From a bacterium (GTDB lineage Bacteria > UBA9089 > CG2-30-40-21 > SBAY01): a DNA stretch of 31,731 nt. The number at the start of each line of letters is the position of its first letter. Position 1 is the stretch's first letter. The notes beneath the pieces were generated by a model. That model did not search any database and was not told where the DNA came from. It was given only the letters and a program-made list of their open reading frames with translations. The DNA is taken from assembly GCA_040757115.1 (NCBI GenBank), contig JBFLYA010000017.1, forward strand, positions 1 through 31,731. Direction: 5' to 3'. This document shows, in pieces, positions 8,301 to 23,300 of this stretch. The position numbers and the translations under genes were made by a program.

Positions 8301-11300
8301 AGCAGCACAAATACCGTCATTGCCCCGGCGGGTTCAAAAACATACTTTCTCGTTGTCCAATTACGCAATGATGCCGTTAAGGCAAGTAAGCAAGGGACAA
8401 ATAGCTTTGCAGCCGTGATAAATAGCCTCTATGACCCATTCATAGTTGAGCAGGATAGTGGGTATCGATTGACTGTTTCTTCGCCAGATAGTCCGGTGAC
8501 TTCCGCTACGGTTACAGCACAGGGGGGCGTGCCCACAGCTACGGTTAATGTAATCAATACTGTGCCCAGCAATCCTTACAATATGCCAGATAGTGACATA
8601 GACGATTTGTTGCGGGTAGCAATTACTCATAATGGCACGACTACGGAGTCGTCAATGTGGCTATCACAGATGGAGGTAGTATTTGGCAGTTGGACTGCGG
8701 CTTTGACTACCGCACAGGCTAAATCGTTATTTAAGAATATCTACATTTACCTCGATACCGGGGATAACCAATTCCAAACAACAGATACCTTGGTGAAGAC
8801 AATCCCTAATGCTGAAATTCAAGGCACATTATCTATTGCCTTTACTAAGACGACAGAGACAACTATCGCTACAAATACTACCAAAACCTACTTTGTGGTG
8901 GTAGAATTGCAGGAAGATGCCAGTGGCACTTCGACACATACTTTTAATGCGGCAATTGATGGAGATACACAGGTCATTTTAAAGGATGTGAATTTAGAGG
9001 AAGGAGGAACGGTTACTATTTCTGCTACCAGCCCGGTGACTTCATCCAATGTGCGGGCAGTGCCAAAAAATCCGCAGGTAACAGTTTCTAATGTTGCACC
9101 TACAACTATAAAAGATGGGAATGAAAATGGTTTATTAAGAATACAAATAACTCATCCAGGAACTAAAACTGCTGGTAAGATAGAATTTGCTACATTGACT
9201 GTTAGATTTAAGAAACCAGATGGTACTCCTTTATTAGATACGGATGTGCAGGCATTATTTGGCACTGTAAGTGTTTATTATAACTCAGATACATTGGTAG
9301 GTAGTGCTACGGGTAATGCTATTTTAGGAACATTGGCTTTTACTTTTGATGAAAGTACATCAATGCAAATAGAAGGAGGAAGTTCATCTATCTATTTTGT
9401 AGTGGTTTCACTGACAGGTACTGCCAGCAGTTATGGTACAAAGACATTTATAGTAGAGGTGGGTAGTACTACAGATGTATTAATTGAGGCAGTTTCAGAT
9501 GATACCTTGTTAGATATTTCACTTACTCCCGGAAGTTCTACCTCAGTGACTGCTATACCTGAAAATCCAAAGGTAGAGGTATCCACGATTGCTCAAGCGG
9601 TGCTTCGAGACGATGGCCAGCCAAAGAATGGTTTACTGTCGGTGAAGATTACCAATACGGGTATTTCAGGTGCAGGGAAGGTGGAGTGGGGAACTTTGAC
9701 GCTGAGATTTACGCAAAGTGGAGGAAGTGCTTTGACCGGTGCTCTGGCAGAGAATTTATTTGAGAATATCTATGTCTATCTGGACGATAATCGTGATGGG
9801 ATATACACGGTAGCAAGTGATACAACTGTGGTAGGTAGTGCAAGTGATGTAAATAGTTTTATCAATAGCCAGGGTTATGGCACACTTACCTTCACCGAAG
9901 GCACAAGGACACAAATTACATCGGCATCTTATACGACATACTTTCTGGTGGTGGAACTGAAACCTACGGCAAGTGGTGCCTCACCTAAGACATTTGTTGG
10001 TAGTATTACCTCTACCTGGGTTAAGGTGCGGGATGAGCAGAGTAATATTGAGTTATCCTTAGATGGAGCCAGTTATGGCTCATCTACCCCGGCGGTAACC
10101 ATCATCCCAGTAGACCCGAGTGCTACCGTAACAGATACAGCTAAACTTATGTCCAATCTCCAGCAGAAGGATACGACCAAAGATGACCTGTTATCTATTT
10201 CCATTGGTAACAATGGCACATCAGGGACAGGGGCAGTGGAATTTGGGACTTTGGGTTTGAGATTTTTTGCTACTGCTACTACATCGTTATCTCCCACGGA
10301 GGCAGAGGCTCTATTTGAAAACCTCTTTATCTATCGGGATAACGGGGATGGTGTTTATTCTACCAGTACAGATACGACTGCTATTGCTACGATTACGGAT
10401 ATGACCAGCTTTTTAAATGGCCAGGGTTATGGCACAATGGCTATTTCAGAGAGCACAAATAGCCAGATTCAAGCAGGGACATCTAATACTTTCTTTATAG
10501 TGGTAGAATTAAAGAATGGTGCTAGTGGTCAAGGGACAAATACATATTTTGTTGAGGTTGGGACAGCAAATATTGGACTACGTGATGCGGTGAGTAATAT
10601 CCCGGTAGGGTTAACACCAAATAGCCGTGGGTCTGTTTCCACTAAGGTCATAGCCGTGCCATTAGAGCCGAGTATTCAAGTTATAGATACTGCACCCAAA
10701 AGATATTCAAGTGCAGAGCCGAGTATGACGGATAATGAAAAAGAGGATTTACTTCGTCTGAGAGTGACACATAACGGTGTTTCAACCAGTAGGCCGATAG
10801 AATTTGCCTCATTACGGGTGAAGTTCACGCAAGACCAAGCCTTGACCACGCCATTAACTGAGTCACAAATGGGAGGTTTATTTAAGAAGATATATGTCTA
10901 TTATAGCACAGACAATTCTTATGCCTCGCAGACAGATACAATAGCCATAGGCAGTGTGACTAACTTTACTAATTTTGTAGATACTGGTGGTTATGGAACG
11001 ATTACCTTCTCTGAAATTGCCGAGACAAAGGTTACTGGAGGAAATTCTAAATACTACTTCCTTGTGGTTGAGTTAACCGGGACAGCCAGTTTTCAGACTC
11101 CCAGGACATTTGTGACAACAGTAGATGCGGATGTAGATGCGGCAATCGAGTTGGCTACTTCTACTACAAGGATTGGTGTCCGACCTGTGGCTACGGTATC
11201 TTCAACTTTAGTTACGGCTCAATCCATTCCTGCTACTGCCAGTATCACTATTTCAAATACTGCCCCCAGTCCTCCGAACATCAAAGATACTAATGCAGAC

Positions 11301-14300
11301 GACTTACTCAGCGTTGTTGTCACACACACGGGTGATAGTTTAGATGCACCCATAGAACTGGCTACAGTTACAGTTTTATTTACTAAAGATGGGATGGTAA
11401 GTTTAACTACCGCAGAGGCACAAAGCTTAATTTCAGAGGTAGGCATTTATTATAGTGGTACCCGCATTGGTTATACCAGTATTACCAGTAATCCGCAGAC
11501 CATAAATATCTTTACTGGTAATTCCGACCCGCAGATAACTGCAGGTAATTCAAAGACATTCTTAGTGGTTGTGACTTTACAGTCAAGCGCCAGTGGTAAA
11601 GGGACAAGGACATTTGCGGTTTCATTAGGGCAGGCAGGAAATAATGTAGTCATTCAGGATGCTAATACCCAGATTGCTGTGCCTGGAACTTATACCCAGG
11701 TAGCCACTTCTACAGTTATTACTCCAATTCCTATTGACCCGGCTGTATCTGTATATGATTCCGCACCGGGTAGTGCTGGTCATCTTGACCCACCGACGAT
11801 GACGGATGGAGAGAAAGAGGATTTACTGAAATTAGTGGTTACTCATAGTGGGGTATCAGGTGCCGGAACGATTACCTTTGGCACACTCTCATTGAGATTT
11901 TTTGGCACGCAGTCTGCAGGATTGACTGATTCGCAAGTGCAATCACTGGTCAAAACAGTCTATCTGTTCTTAGACAACGGGAATAATAATTATGATAATG
12001 GGGGAGTGGATATAGATGTTGGCAGTTGCACAGAGACAAATGTGGGTAGTTTGACAATATTGGTTTTTGATACTACGAATCCGAATATGCAGTTTGCTGG
12101 TGCTGGCTCGCGGACATATCTGTTAGTGGTTGAATTAACCGGGACTGCAAGTTTTCAGGCAACGAAGACCTTTGGTGTAAAGGTAGATGGTGATACAGAT
12201 GCTAAAATTATGGATACCCGTGATAGCATACTATTGAGTATCGTTCAAGTAAATACAGTTAGCTCAACACTAGTCACTGCAGAGAAACCACTAACCGGAA
12301 CTTCGGCTACGGTAGTAGTAAGCGATGTGCCTGCACCTATCTATTTAAAAGATGGAAATACTGATGATATTTTGAGGTTAGAAATATCACATACCGGGAG
12401 TTCGACTGAAGCAACTTTGGAATTTGCTCGGTTACGGGTAAGGTTTAGTAATGGTGCTCCAACATTTACACCATTGACTACTCAGGAGGCACAGAATTTG
12501 TTTGATACAATCTGGGTTTATCGGGGGACTTATACTGCAGGAGGAGTAAAGATAGCGACGGTTACCTCAGGGAGCATAACCTTAACCAATGGTATCGGTA
12601 CCATTACCTTTACGGATAACGACCAGAATTGCTGGATAGAGCCAGGGGCAACGGCAACATTCTTCGTAGTAACAAATCTAAAAATTAATGCCAGTGGTTA
12701 TAACACACGCACATTTGCCTTCGCCGTGAATGTAAATAACGGTGGGACAGGCACAGATGTTTGTGTAGAAGATGCCAATATGGATAGAGAGGCAGCTATT
12801 GATTCTAATCCTACTTCCGCAACTTCAACCACTACGAAGGCTATTCCTGTTGACCCATCTGGCTCGGTAACCCTTCGGGACATACCTTATGGTTCGATTA
12901 AAGACAGGGCAAGGGATGATATTTTAAGGATAGATATTACACACAATGGCACCTCTACGGCCGAGAAGGTAGAGTTTGCTACGGTGACTGTCCGCTTCAA
13001 GCGGCAGGATACATTGGCTTTATTGAGTAATGCGGATGTGCAGGCATTATTTGGCACCGTGTCACTTTACTGTGATGCAGGTAAAGATGGGAGTTTTTCG
13101 GGTGATGAGATTGTGGGGTCGGCGACTGGTAGTGCGGTAATTAACCCATTGATATTGACACTGATAAAAGGGACATCGACCAGAGTTACTGGTGGTTCTT
13201 ATTCTACATATCTTTTGGTGGTGGAACTTACAGGGACTGCCAGTGGCTATTCTCCAAAGACCGTTCTTGCCTGTGTCAATGAATCTGGTGATATTAAGAT
13301 TGAAGACAGCCGTGATGATATTAACCTTTCAATGAGCCTTAGTCCTGGCACCTCTAATTCTCTAACTGCCGTGCCGATTGACCCAACTGTAACGGCTACT
13401 AATACCAGCCCTTCTATCATTAAGGATGGGCAGAAGGATGATTTAATCAGTATTACCATCCAGAATACCGGTGAGGTATCAGCAGGAAAGGTAGAATTTG
13501 CCACTCTGACTGTATGGTTGGGGAGCAATGCAACTACCTATCTGACTACCACTCAGGCACAAAGTCTATTTAACAATATCTTTGTTTATTATGATTCTGA
13601 TAGCAATGGGGTTTATGGGACAAATACGGATGTCTATGCCATTGGCACGGTAACTAATGCCGGGCTTTCTGCTTTAAATAATGGCACTTTGACCATTGTA
13701 TTGGATACGGCTAACCAGTATAGCAAGGTTTCTGCTGGTTCGTCAAATACATATTTTCTTGTTTTTGAACTGAAAACCACTGCCTCTACTCATACCACCA
13801 AAAGTTTTATGACCAGATTTGGTCCGGAGTCATACACCTGTGTGCGTGATGAAGCCTCTGATATTGGGCTACCGATTGCCAGTGCCAGTCAAGGGACGCA
13901 GTCAAGTATTGTTTGGGCAATTCCAGTTGACCCGAGTGCTACGGTAACCTCAAGTTCCTCGGTTTATCAGAAAGATACTTCGGTAGATGACTTACTCAAG
14001 GTAGTGATTACCAACAATGGTGTTATTGGTGCAGGCAAGATACGGTTTGCCACCTTGACTGTGCGATTTGGCAGTGAAGCCACAACAGGATTTACCAATG
14101 ACCAGGCACAAAGCCTGTTTGAGCGGGTAAATGTTTATTGGGATTCGTCAAATAATGGTTTTTCTCAGGCGGCAGATGATTATTCTGTAGGCACGACAAC
14201 AGGTAGTTCTGTTTCAGGCACGACGACCATTGTCTTAGCGGATAATTCCAATGCCTGGATAAATGGTGGTGGGACAAAGACATTCTATTTAACCATCAAA

Positions 14301-17300
14301 TTAAAACCAGATGCCAGTGGAACTGCCAGCCGAAATTTTGTCGCCAAAGTAAATGCCCAGGCAGGTGAGATAAAGATTGAGGATGTGATATGCGATATTG
14401 GGTTGCCATTAGTAGGAAGCACAGGTGAGGCAACTTCCACTCCAACTAAGGCTCTTCCAGTTGACCCATCAACCACAATCACTCCTTCTGCCCCTGCGAC
14501 CATCAAGGATTTGGCGGAGGATGACTTGTTAAAGATGGTGATAACGCATAACGGTGTGTCAACTGCTGGAAAGATAGAACTTGCTACCGTGACCGTTAGT
14601 TTCTATAGGTCTAATATGTCTTATATGTCTAATACCGACGCCCAAAGCCTCTTTGGCACAGTAAGTATTTATTGGGATAATAACAAGGATGGGGTAGTAG
14701 ATGACCTGGTCAAGATGGCTACCGGCACAGATGTGCTGGCTAACCTGACATTTACTCTTCCAGAAGGGGCTTCTACACAGATACAGGGTGGGACATCTTC
14801 ATGGTATTTCTTACAGGTGGCTTTAAAGAATAATGCCAGTGGTTATGAAGGCACACGAACATTTATGGCCGCAGTCAACGAGACTTCGGATGTAGGCATC
14901 GAGGATATGCGGGAGGATATTCCACTCAGCTTTGGTTTTTCTCCAGGCACTTCCAGTGAGGTCACAGCCATACCAATAAATCCAAAGGTAGAGGTAATTG
15001 ATGTCGCCACGCAAACCTCTACATTGAAGGATGGCACAAATACCGCCTTGCTTAAGGTTATCGTTACCCATCTGGGTGTGGCTACTGCTGGCAAGGTGGA
15101 ATTTAGCACCTTAACTGTGAGATTTTCTGAAGATAGTGCTGGGGCAAATGCGATTACTACCAGTGAGGCACAAAACCTGTTTGGCACAATCAGTGTCTAT
15201 TGGGATGAAGGAAATGATGGTTATGGTGTGGGGATGGATAGATTGATTGGGACACAGTCGCCGGCTAATGTCAGTTCTACAGGGTCTTTAACCTTTGTCT
15301 TCACGGATGGGACGGATTCAACACAAATTGCCGGTGCATCTGCAAGGAGTTATTTCTTAGTTGTAGATATTAAAGCAACGGCAAGTGCAGGTTCAGTAGA
15401 TACATTGGTAGCAAGTATTACCTCAAGTTGGGTTGGGGTTCGGGATGGAACGAGTAATATCAGCCTTTCTTTAGATACTGCTTCTTATGGCTCACGATCT
15501 ACCCTACAATCTATTATTGCTATTGACCCAGAGGTAGAGGTAACTGACAGCACAGCCAGTCCCTGGACATTAAAAGATGGTGCAATAGATGACTTACTTC
15601 AGATAGAGATAAAAAATAATGGCGTAGCAGGTGCAGGGCAGGTAGAATTGGGGACATTAACTGTGGTCTTTGGTAGCCAGACCGGGATGGTATTTAATGC
15701 GAATCAGATGAATTCTTTATTTGGTTCGGTAAGTGTGTATTATGACTCGACTAAGGATGGATTTAGTGAAGCAGACTTTGTAATTGGTAGCACGACTGAT
15801 TTTACTTCCGGTGGGACTTTGACCATTAGTTTTGGGGAAGAGGATAAGGCAGAGATAACTGCGGGCACATCTGGAGTCTATTACTTAGCGGTCAGACTTA
15901 AACAAGATGCCAGTGGCACACAAACACGGAATTTTAAGGCAACTATTGCCCCACTAAGTCAGGGAGATGTAAAGATACGGGATGAATCAACGAATATTGG
16001 TTTAACTTTGACTACCGGTTCTACTTTGGTTGCTTCTTCTACGGTATGCACGGCTATTCCTATTAACCCAATAGCTACGATTTCAGATACTGCCTACTTT
16101 CTCCCACCTTACCCAGGAACAGAAACAGACGATTTCCCACGCCTGATGAATGAAAGTCAACGGGAGGATTTACTCAAGATAGATATAACCAATCCTGGGA
16201 CTCTGACCGCAGGTAAGATAGAATTTGGGACGGTAACGGTTTGGTTTGGTAGTGTGACGACGACTGCAACGGGATTTACCGATGACCAGGCAAAGGCGTT
16301 GTTCGAATATATCTTCATCTGTCGTGATGATGGTGATGGCACATGGACAACTACTGATACAATCATTGCTACTGTGACGAAGACGGCTATTTCTTTGAGT
16401 AGTGGAAGTTTAACTATTGGTTTAACCGATAATGATGAGCGGACATGGGTTAATCCCGGTTCAACAACTACATTTTTCCTGGTTGTAGAGTTGACCTCTA
16501 ATGCCGGCACACAATCACCCAGATGTTTTGTGGCGAAGATTGATAATCCTGGGTCGGATATTATTTTAGAATCGGCTAAAGATGATATTCAACTAAATAT
16601 AATTCCATCAGCGGGCACAACTTCAACTCAGGTGAGGGCAGTAAGGATACCACCACCACCGCAGGTAGATATTACCAGTACTGCCCCAGCACCAAAGATG
16701 AAGGATGGAAGTAAAGATGATATTTTGAAGTTAAAGATAATACATACAGGGGATGACCCTCTAACATATAGCTGGCTGGAGCTGGATAAGGTTACCATTA
16801 AGTTCAGTTCAAATCAAGGCACATTAACTACTGCTGATGCCCAGGCATTATTTAGCGAGATTGCTATCTATCGGGATTTATCCCCTTATGATGAGTTTGG
16901 TGGTGGTGATTATCAATTGCAGAGTGATACCTCCATTGGAGTAGATAACAATGGAGAGGAGGTGTTTACGCTATCTGAATCTCCTTATGTGCGAATAAAG
17001 CCAGGAAGTAGCACTGCCTTAGGTAGTGGCACATTCTTCATCACTATAAAATTAAAGCAGGATGCCAGTGGCATGGGGACAGAAACCTTCTCGGCATACA
17101 TCTCTACGGCTACCACTAAATTAAGGATAGAGGATGCAAATACCGATAATCAGCTTAATATTGGGACGAGTAGCTCACAGATTTCTGCGACTATAACCGC
17201 AGTGCCTGTAGAGCCGACGGTAATAGTAGAGGATAGCCAGCCACCTATTAAACTAAAGGATGGGACAAAAGATGACCTATTGCGAATTTACCTGCATAAT

Positions 17301-20300
17301 AATGGTATAGCTACTGCCGGCAGGGTAGAATTGGCAACCTTGACTGTGCATATCACTACCTCCGGAACAATCACACCGATGGCAAGCCAGACAGCAACTA
17401 TGTTATTTAAGAATATCTTTGTTTATCTGGATAGCGGGGATAATGTCTATGCTACCAACACAGATACCATTGCGGTTGGAACAATCACTAATCAAGATTT
17501 AAGTAATGAATCTATCTTTGCTAACGGGACATTGACCATTGTTTTACCCAATGTAGGCACATATACAGAAGTTTCTGGTGGGGCGACAAAGACCTACTTT
17601 GTGGTGGTAGAATTGAATGAAAATGCCAGTGCAGTAGGTCCGGGGACTGAGAGTTTTGTGGCGACTATCAAGACAATGCAAGATGTTAGTGTGCGTGATG
17701 AGTCAAGTAAACTTCCACTTGATTTAAAAGCTGATTCTTCAGGCACAGTTTCCTCAAGTTTGACTACTGCCGTGCCACTTGACCCCAAGATAGAGGTAAC
17801 CGACATTGTGCCGTTGCAAAACTTGCGAGAAGGAAGTTATATGTTGCGGGATGGTGATGAGAATGCCTTGCTGCGAGTCAAGGTAATTCATACTGGCTCA
17901 TCGACCGCGGGCAGGATTGAACTTGGGACACTAACTATCTGGTTTGGTTCGGAGACGAATACGAATTTAACCAGCACACAACTGGATAAGTTATTTGAGT
18001 ATATCTGTATCCGCAAGGATGGGGATGGTAATGGGACATACAGTAGCAGTCAGGATACGGTTTCTGTTGGGACCCTGACACCTATTGTTTTGACCAATGG
18101 GTATGGCACGATTACCTTTATAGATAATAACAGCAATGCCCAGATTTTACCTGCGAGTTCTTCAACATATTTCTTAGTGGTCAAACTTCGTGGGACAGCC
18201 ACTGCAAACATACCCAAGACATTTGTGGCAAAGATTGGCACGCAAAATGTAGGTTTGCGAGATGAGTCAAGCAACCTACCACTGCCGCTGACCACAGATA
18301 GTTATGGTAGTCAATCGACCATTGTTTATGGCGTGCCGATTGACCCAGTAGTGATAGCCACAAATACGGTTTCATTCACCTATCCCTATCAGATGGATGG
18401 TAGCAGGACGAGTTTGTTGAAGATAGAGATAGGTAACAAGGGGACCTCTGGGGCAGGCTCGATAGAGTTTGCCACATTAACTGTTAGGTTCAGTTATGAC
18501 GGGGCGAATTTACTTACCGATGCCGAGGTAAGGGCGATTTTTGGGACAGTGAGTATTTGGGAGACATCAAGTATGATAACAGAGGTTACAGGCAATCAAA
18601 TTAAGGCTCAGATGAATATTGATTTACCCGAGGTAGCGGCTACCTGGATTTCTGCGGGTGCAACTAAAACCTATTACTTGCAGATAACACTGCTTGGCAC
18701 GGCATCGAGCAAGGCAACACGGACTTATTCTGCGACAGTAAATCCGTTAGCTGGCGATGTGCGCATAGAGGATAAGCCACATGACATTAAACTCTACCTG
18801 GGTGCAGGCAGTTCTGGAGCGGCGACATCTACGACAATGACGGCTATCCCGGTAGAGCCGAGTGGAACTGTCACCTCTACCTCACCTATTCAGATACGGG
18901 ATAAGATGCAGGATGATGTGCTTAAATTGGTCATTACCAACAACGGTCTCTCAGGGGCAGGGACGATTACACTGACTTATCTACGGCTACGATTTTTTGC
19001 TACTTCGACCCTTAATCAACAGCCTATACCACCGATGAGCACCCAGACAGCAGAGGCACTATTTGAGAATGTATTTATTTACAAAGAAACAGTTAATGAT
19101 GGCACATGGACGACTGGTGATACAATCGTGGGGACGGTAAGTGATTTATCTACTTTCCTTGATGCCCAGGGGCAGGGGACTGTAACATTGGCAACTTTAA
19201 CTACCTGGACACCTTCTGCAAGTTCTACTACCTACTTTGTTGTGGTTGAGTTAAAAGGTTCAGCAAGTGCCGTGGCTACAAAGACATTTAGTTTGGCAAT
19301 TGTTTCAAAGGAAGATGCCGCTATCTTTGATACGACCAAAACATCTATCAGATTAAACCTTACTGCTGCCAGCACTGTCGGGACATCAAATAAAACTACG
19401 GCCGTGCCTCAAGACCCACGGATAGAGATTACCAATATTGTGCCGTTGCAAAACTTCCGTCAGGGGAGTTATATGTTGCGGGATGGTGATGAGAATGCCT
19501 TGCTACGGCTTAAGGTTATTCATACCGGCTCATCTACCGCCGGCAAGATTGAACTTGGGACACTAACTATCTGGTTTGGGTCGGAGACGAATACGAGTTT
19601 AACCAGCACACAACTGGATAAGTTATTTGAGTATATCTGTATCCGCAAGGATGGGGATGGAAATGGGACATACAGTGCCAGTCAAGATGGGGTTTCTGTC
19701 GGGACGATGACGGCTGATTTGACCAATGGTTATGGCACGATTACTTTTACGGATGGCGATACAAATGCCCAGATTCCGCCAGCAGTTAATTTAGGTTCTT
19801 GCACCTATTTTCTGGTGGTTAAACTTCGTGGGACAGCCACTGCAAATCTACCCAAGACATTTGTGGCTAAGATTGGCACGCAAAATGTAGGTCTGCGCGA
19901 TGAATCAAGCAACCTACCCCTGCCGCTGACCACAGATAGTTATGGTAGCCAATCGACCATTGTTTATGCCGTGCCAGTTGACCCGGTAGTGATAGCCACA
20001 AATACAGTCTCATTCACCTATCCCTATCAAATGGATGGTAGTAGAACGAGTTTATTGAAGATAGAGATAGGAAACAAAGGGACTTCAGGTGCAGGCTCTA
20101 TAGAATTTGCCACATTAACTGTCAGATTTAGTTATGACGGGGCAAATTTACTTACCGATGATGAGGTCAGGGCGATTTTTGGCACAGTGAGTGTTTGGGG
20201 GACATCAAGTGTGATAACTGAGGTTTCAGGCAATCAAATTAAGGCTCAAATGAGTATTGATTTACCCGAGGTAGATGCTACCTGGATTTCTGCGGGTGCA

Positions 20301-23300
20301 ACTAAAACCTACTACTTGCAGATAACACTGCTTGGCACGGCATCGAGTAAGGCAACACGGACTTATTCTGCGACTGTAAATCCGTTAGCTGGCGATGTGC
20401 GCATAGAGGATAAACCACATGACATTAAACTCTACCTTGGTGCAGGCAGTTCTGGAGCGGCGACATCTACGACAATGACTGCTATTCCGGTAGAGCCAAC
20501 TGGAACTGTAACTTCTACCTCGCCAATTCAGATACGGGACGGGACGCAGGATGATTTACTTAAATTGGTCATTACCAACAACGGCATTTCAGGGGCAGGG
20601 ACGATTACACTGACTTATCTACGGCTACGATTTTTTGCTACTTCGACCCTTAATCAACAGCCCATACCACCGATGAGCACCCAGACAGCAGAGGCACTAT
20701 TTGAGAATGTATTTATTTACAAAGAAACAGTTAATGATGGCACCTGGACGACTGGTGATACAATCGTGGGGACGGTAAGTGATTTATCTACCTTCCTTGA
20801 TGCACAGGGGCAGGGGACTGTAACATTAGCCACTTCAACTACCTGGACACCAGCCGCTTCATCGACCACTTACTTTGTGGTGGTAGAGTTAAAGGGTTCA
20901 TCAAGTGCCGTAGCCACAAAGACATTTAGTCTAGCAATTGTTTCAAAGGAAGATGTTGCTGTCTTTGATACGACCAAAACATCTATCAGATTGAACCTTA
21001 CTGCTGATAGTACCAGCGGGACATCAAGTAAAACTACTGCCGTGCCTCAAGACCCACGGGTAGAGGTAACTGACATTGTGCCGTGGCAAAACTTAAGAGA
21101 GGGGAGTTATATGTTGCGGGATGGTGATGAGAATGCCCTTTTACGAATTAAGATTATCCATACAGGGTCATCTACTGCTGGGAGTATCGAATTTGGGACT
21201 TTAACAGTCTGGTTTGGGTCTGATACCAACACAGCGCTAACAGGCACTCGGTCGAGTGAATTATTTGAGTATGTCCGTATTCATTTAGATGGGGATAATA
21301 GTGGAACATACACCGCAGGCTCAGACCTAATTTCTGTTGGCACTATGCCACTTACCCTAACAAATGGTTATGGGACAATTACCTTTACTGAGACAAATGA
21401 TGTTCAAGTCTCAGGTGCTGGGTCAAAGACTTACTTCCTGGTAGTCAAGTTAAGAGGGATTTCTACCGCTAAATTACCAAAGACATTTTTTGCCAAAATA
21501 GGAACATCATCAGTTGGAATTCGTGATGCAACAAGTAACTTATCCTTACCATTAGACTCAGCCAGCTATGGTAGCCAATCGACCATAGTCTATGCAGTGC
21601 CGGTTGACCCGACCGTTAAGGTTTATAACACGATAAGTGCAAGCAGTCCGTATCAGATAGATGGCACTTTTGAGGATTTACTACGGATAGAAATACAGAA
21701 TAACGGTAGTCCCACGACTGAGGCAATTGAATTTGCCACCTTGACTGTGAAGTTCACGGATAAAGATGGTAATCCAGTAGCCAATTCCACGGCAAAGAAT
21801 TTATTCAAGAATATCTTTATCTACCTTGATAATGGAGATGGCGTGTATAACCAGGGTTCAGATATTGTGCCGATTGGCACGATTACTAACGCTCAATTAT
21901 CATTAGATGCCGCAGGTTACCAGATAATTAACTTTACTGATAATGACTTAAATGCGACTATTGCCAGTAGTACTACGCGGAGTTACTTTTTAGTAATTGA
22001 ATTGCGTGGCACGGCGTCTGGTTATGCCAGCAGGACATACAGCGCTGAGGTTGGAACGGCAAATGTAACTATCAAAGATACTATCCACAACATTAAATTA
22101 TATTTAGACCCGGCGAGTATTGGAGCAAAATCAGGCACTATGACCGCTATCCCGATTAGTGCTACGGTTACTATAACCAATATTATCTGGCGAACAGACC
22201 CACGAATACCAGGGACAGTTACCCCACCGGTGCAAATGACCGAAGGAGAAAAGGACGCCATCTTCTTGATTGAGATAACCAATAATGGTGGTTCTGGTGC
22301 AGGTGCGATTGAATTTGCAACATTGACCGTATGGTTTGGAAGTAATACCATGATGGCATTAACGCAGGCACAGGCCGCGGCTATCTTCGGCACATTCAAT
22401 GTCTATCTTGATGTGGATAATGATGGGACATACAGTTCAGGAATAGATACTGTGCCAATTGGCACCTTCACTCGAACGGAATTTACTGCAGATGGCACAA
22501 TGAGTATCAGATTGCAGGATAATAGTCCTTATGCTACGGTAACTCCAGGGGCGACAAAGAAATATTTCCTTGTCGTAGAATTAGTTGGCACTTCAAGTAG
22601 TGCCACTCCGAATACCTTTGTTGCCAGAGTAGATGCGGATGCAGATTGTTCGATAGAGTCGGCTTATGATGATATTCTTATTAGCGTTGGCTCTACGGAA
22701 GCAACCTATTCTACACAGGTGGTCATTACCGGCACAGCCTCACTACCTAAATTAATCGTTACGCCTATTACGATTAATACCGGTATTGCTGATACCAGGG
22801 ATAAAGAGATTTTAAAACTAACTTTAATCCATCAAGGCGATGCCAATGAGGCGGCAATAGAATTCAGTCAGGTGAATCTCAGATTTACATATTCAGATGG
22901 TAATTTGATGACTACTGACAAGGCACAAAGGCTATTTGACTACATAGCAATTTATTATGATGAGGGTAATAATGGGGTTTATGATAGGGGTGCGGATAGG
23001 AACATAAGTCAGCATTTACCGTCTTCGATGATTAATGGGTCATTGACATTTACCTTTGAAGATGGGTCGTATTCCACGCGGATTAAACCATCAGGTAGTA
23101 GTCTTCCTAATTCAATCAACGCTACTGCTACCTACTTTTTGGTCATAAAGTTAAAGCCAGATGCCAGTGGCACAAGTAATAAGCAGTTCTATGTGAATAT
23201 AGATACTGATAATGCACGAGTAGAGGATGCGGATACTGATGACAAATTATACCTGGCGATTGAAAGTCAGTCAGGGACATCCACTTTGATTACGCCAGTG

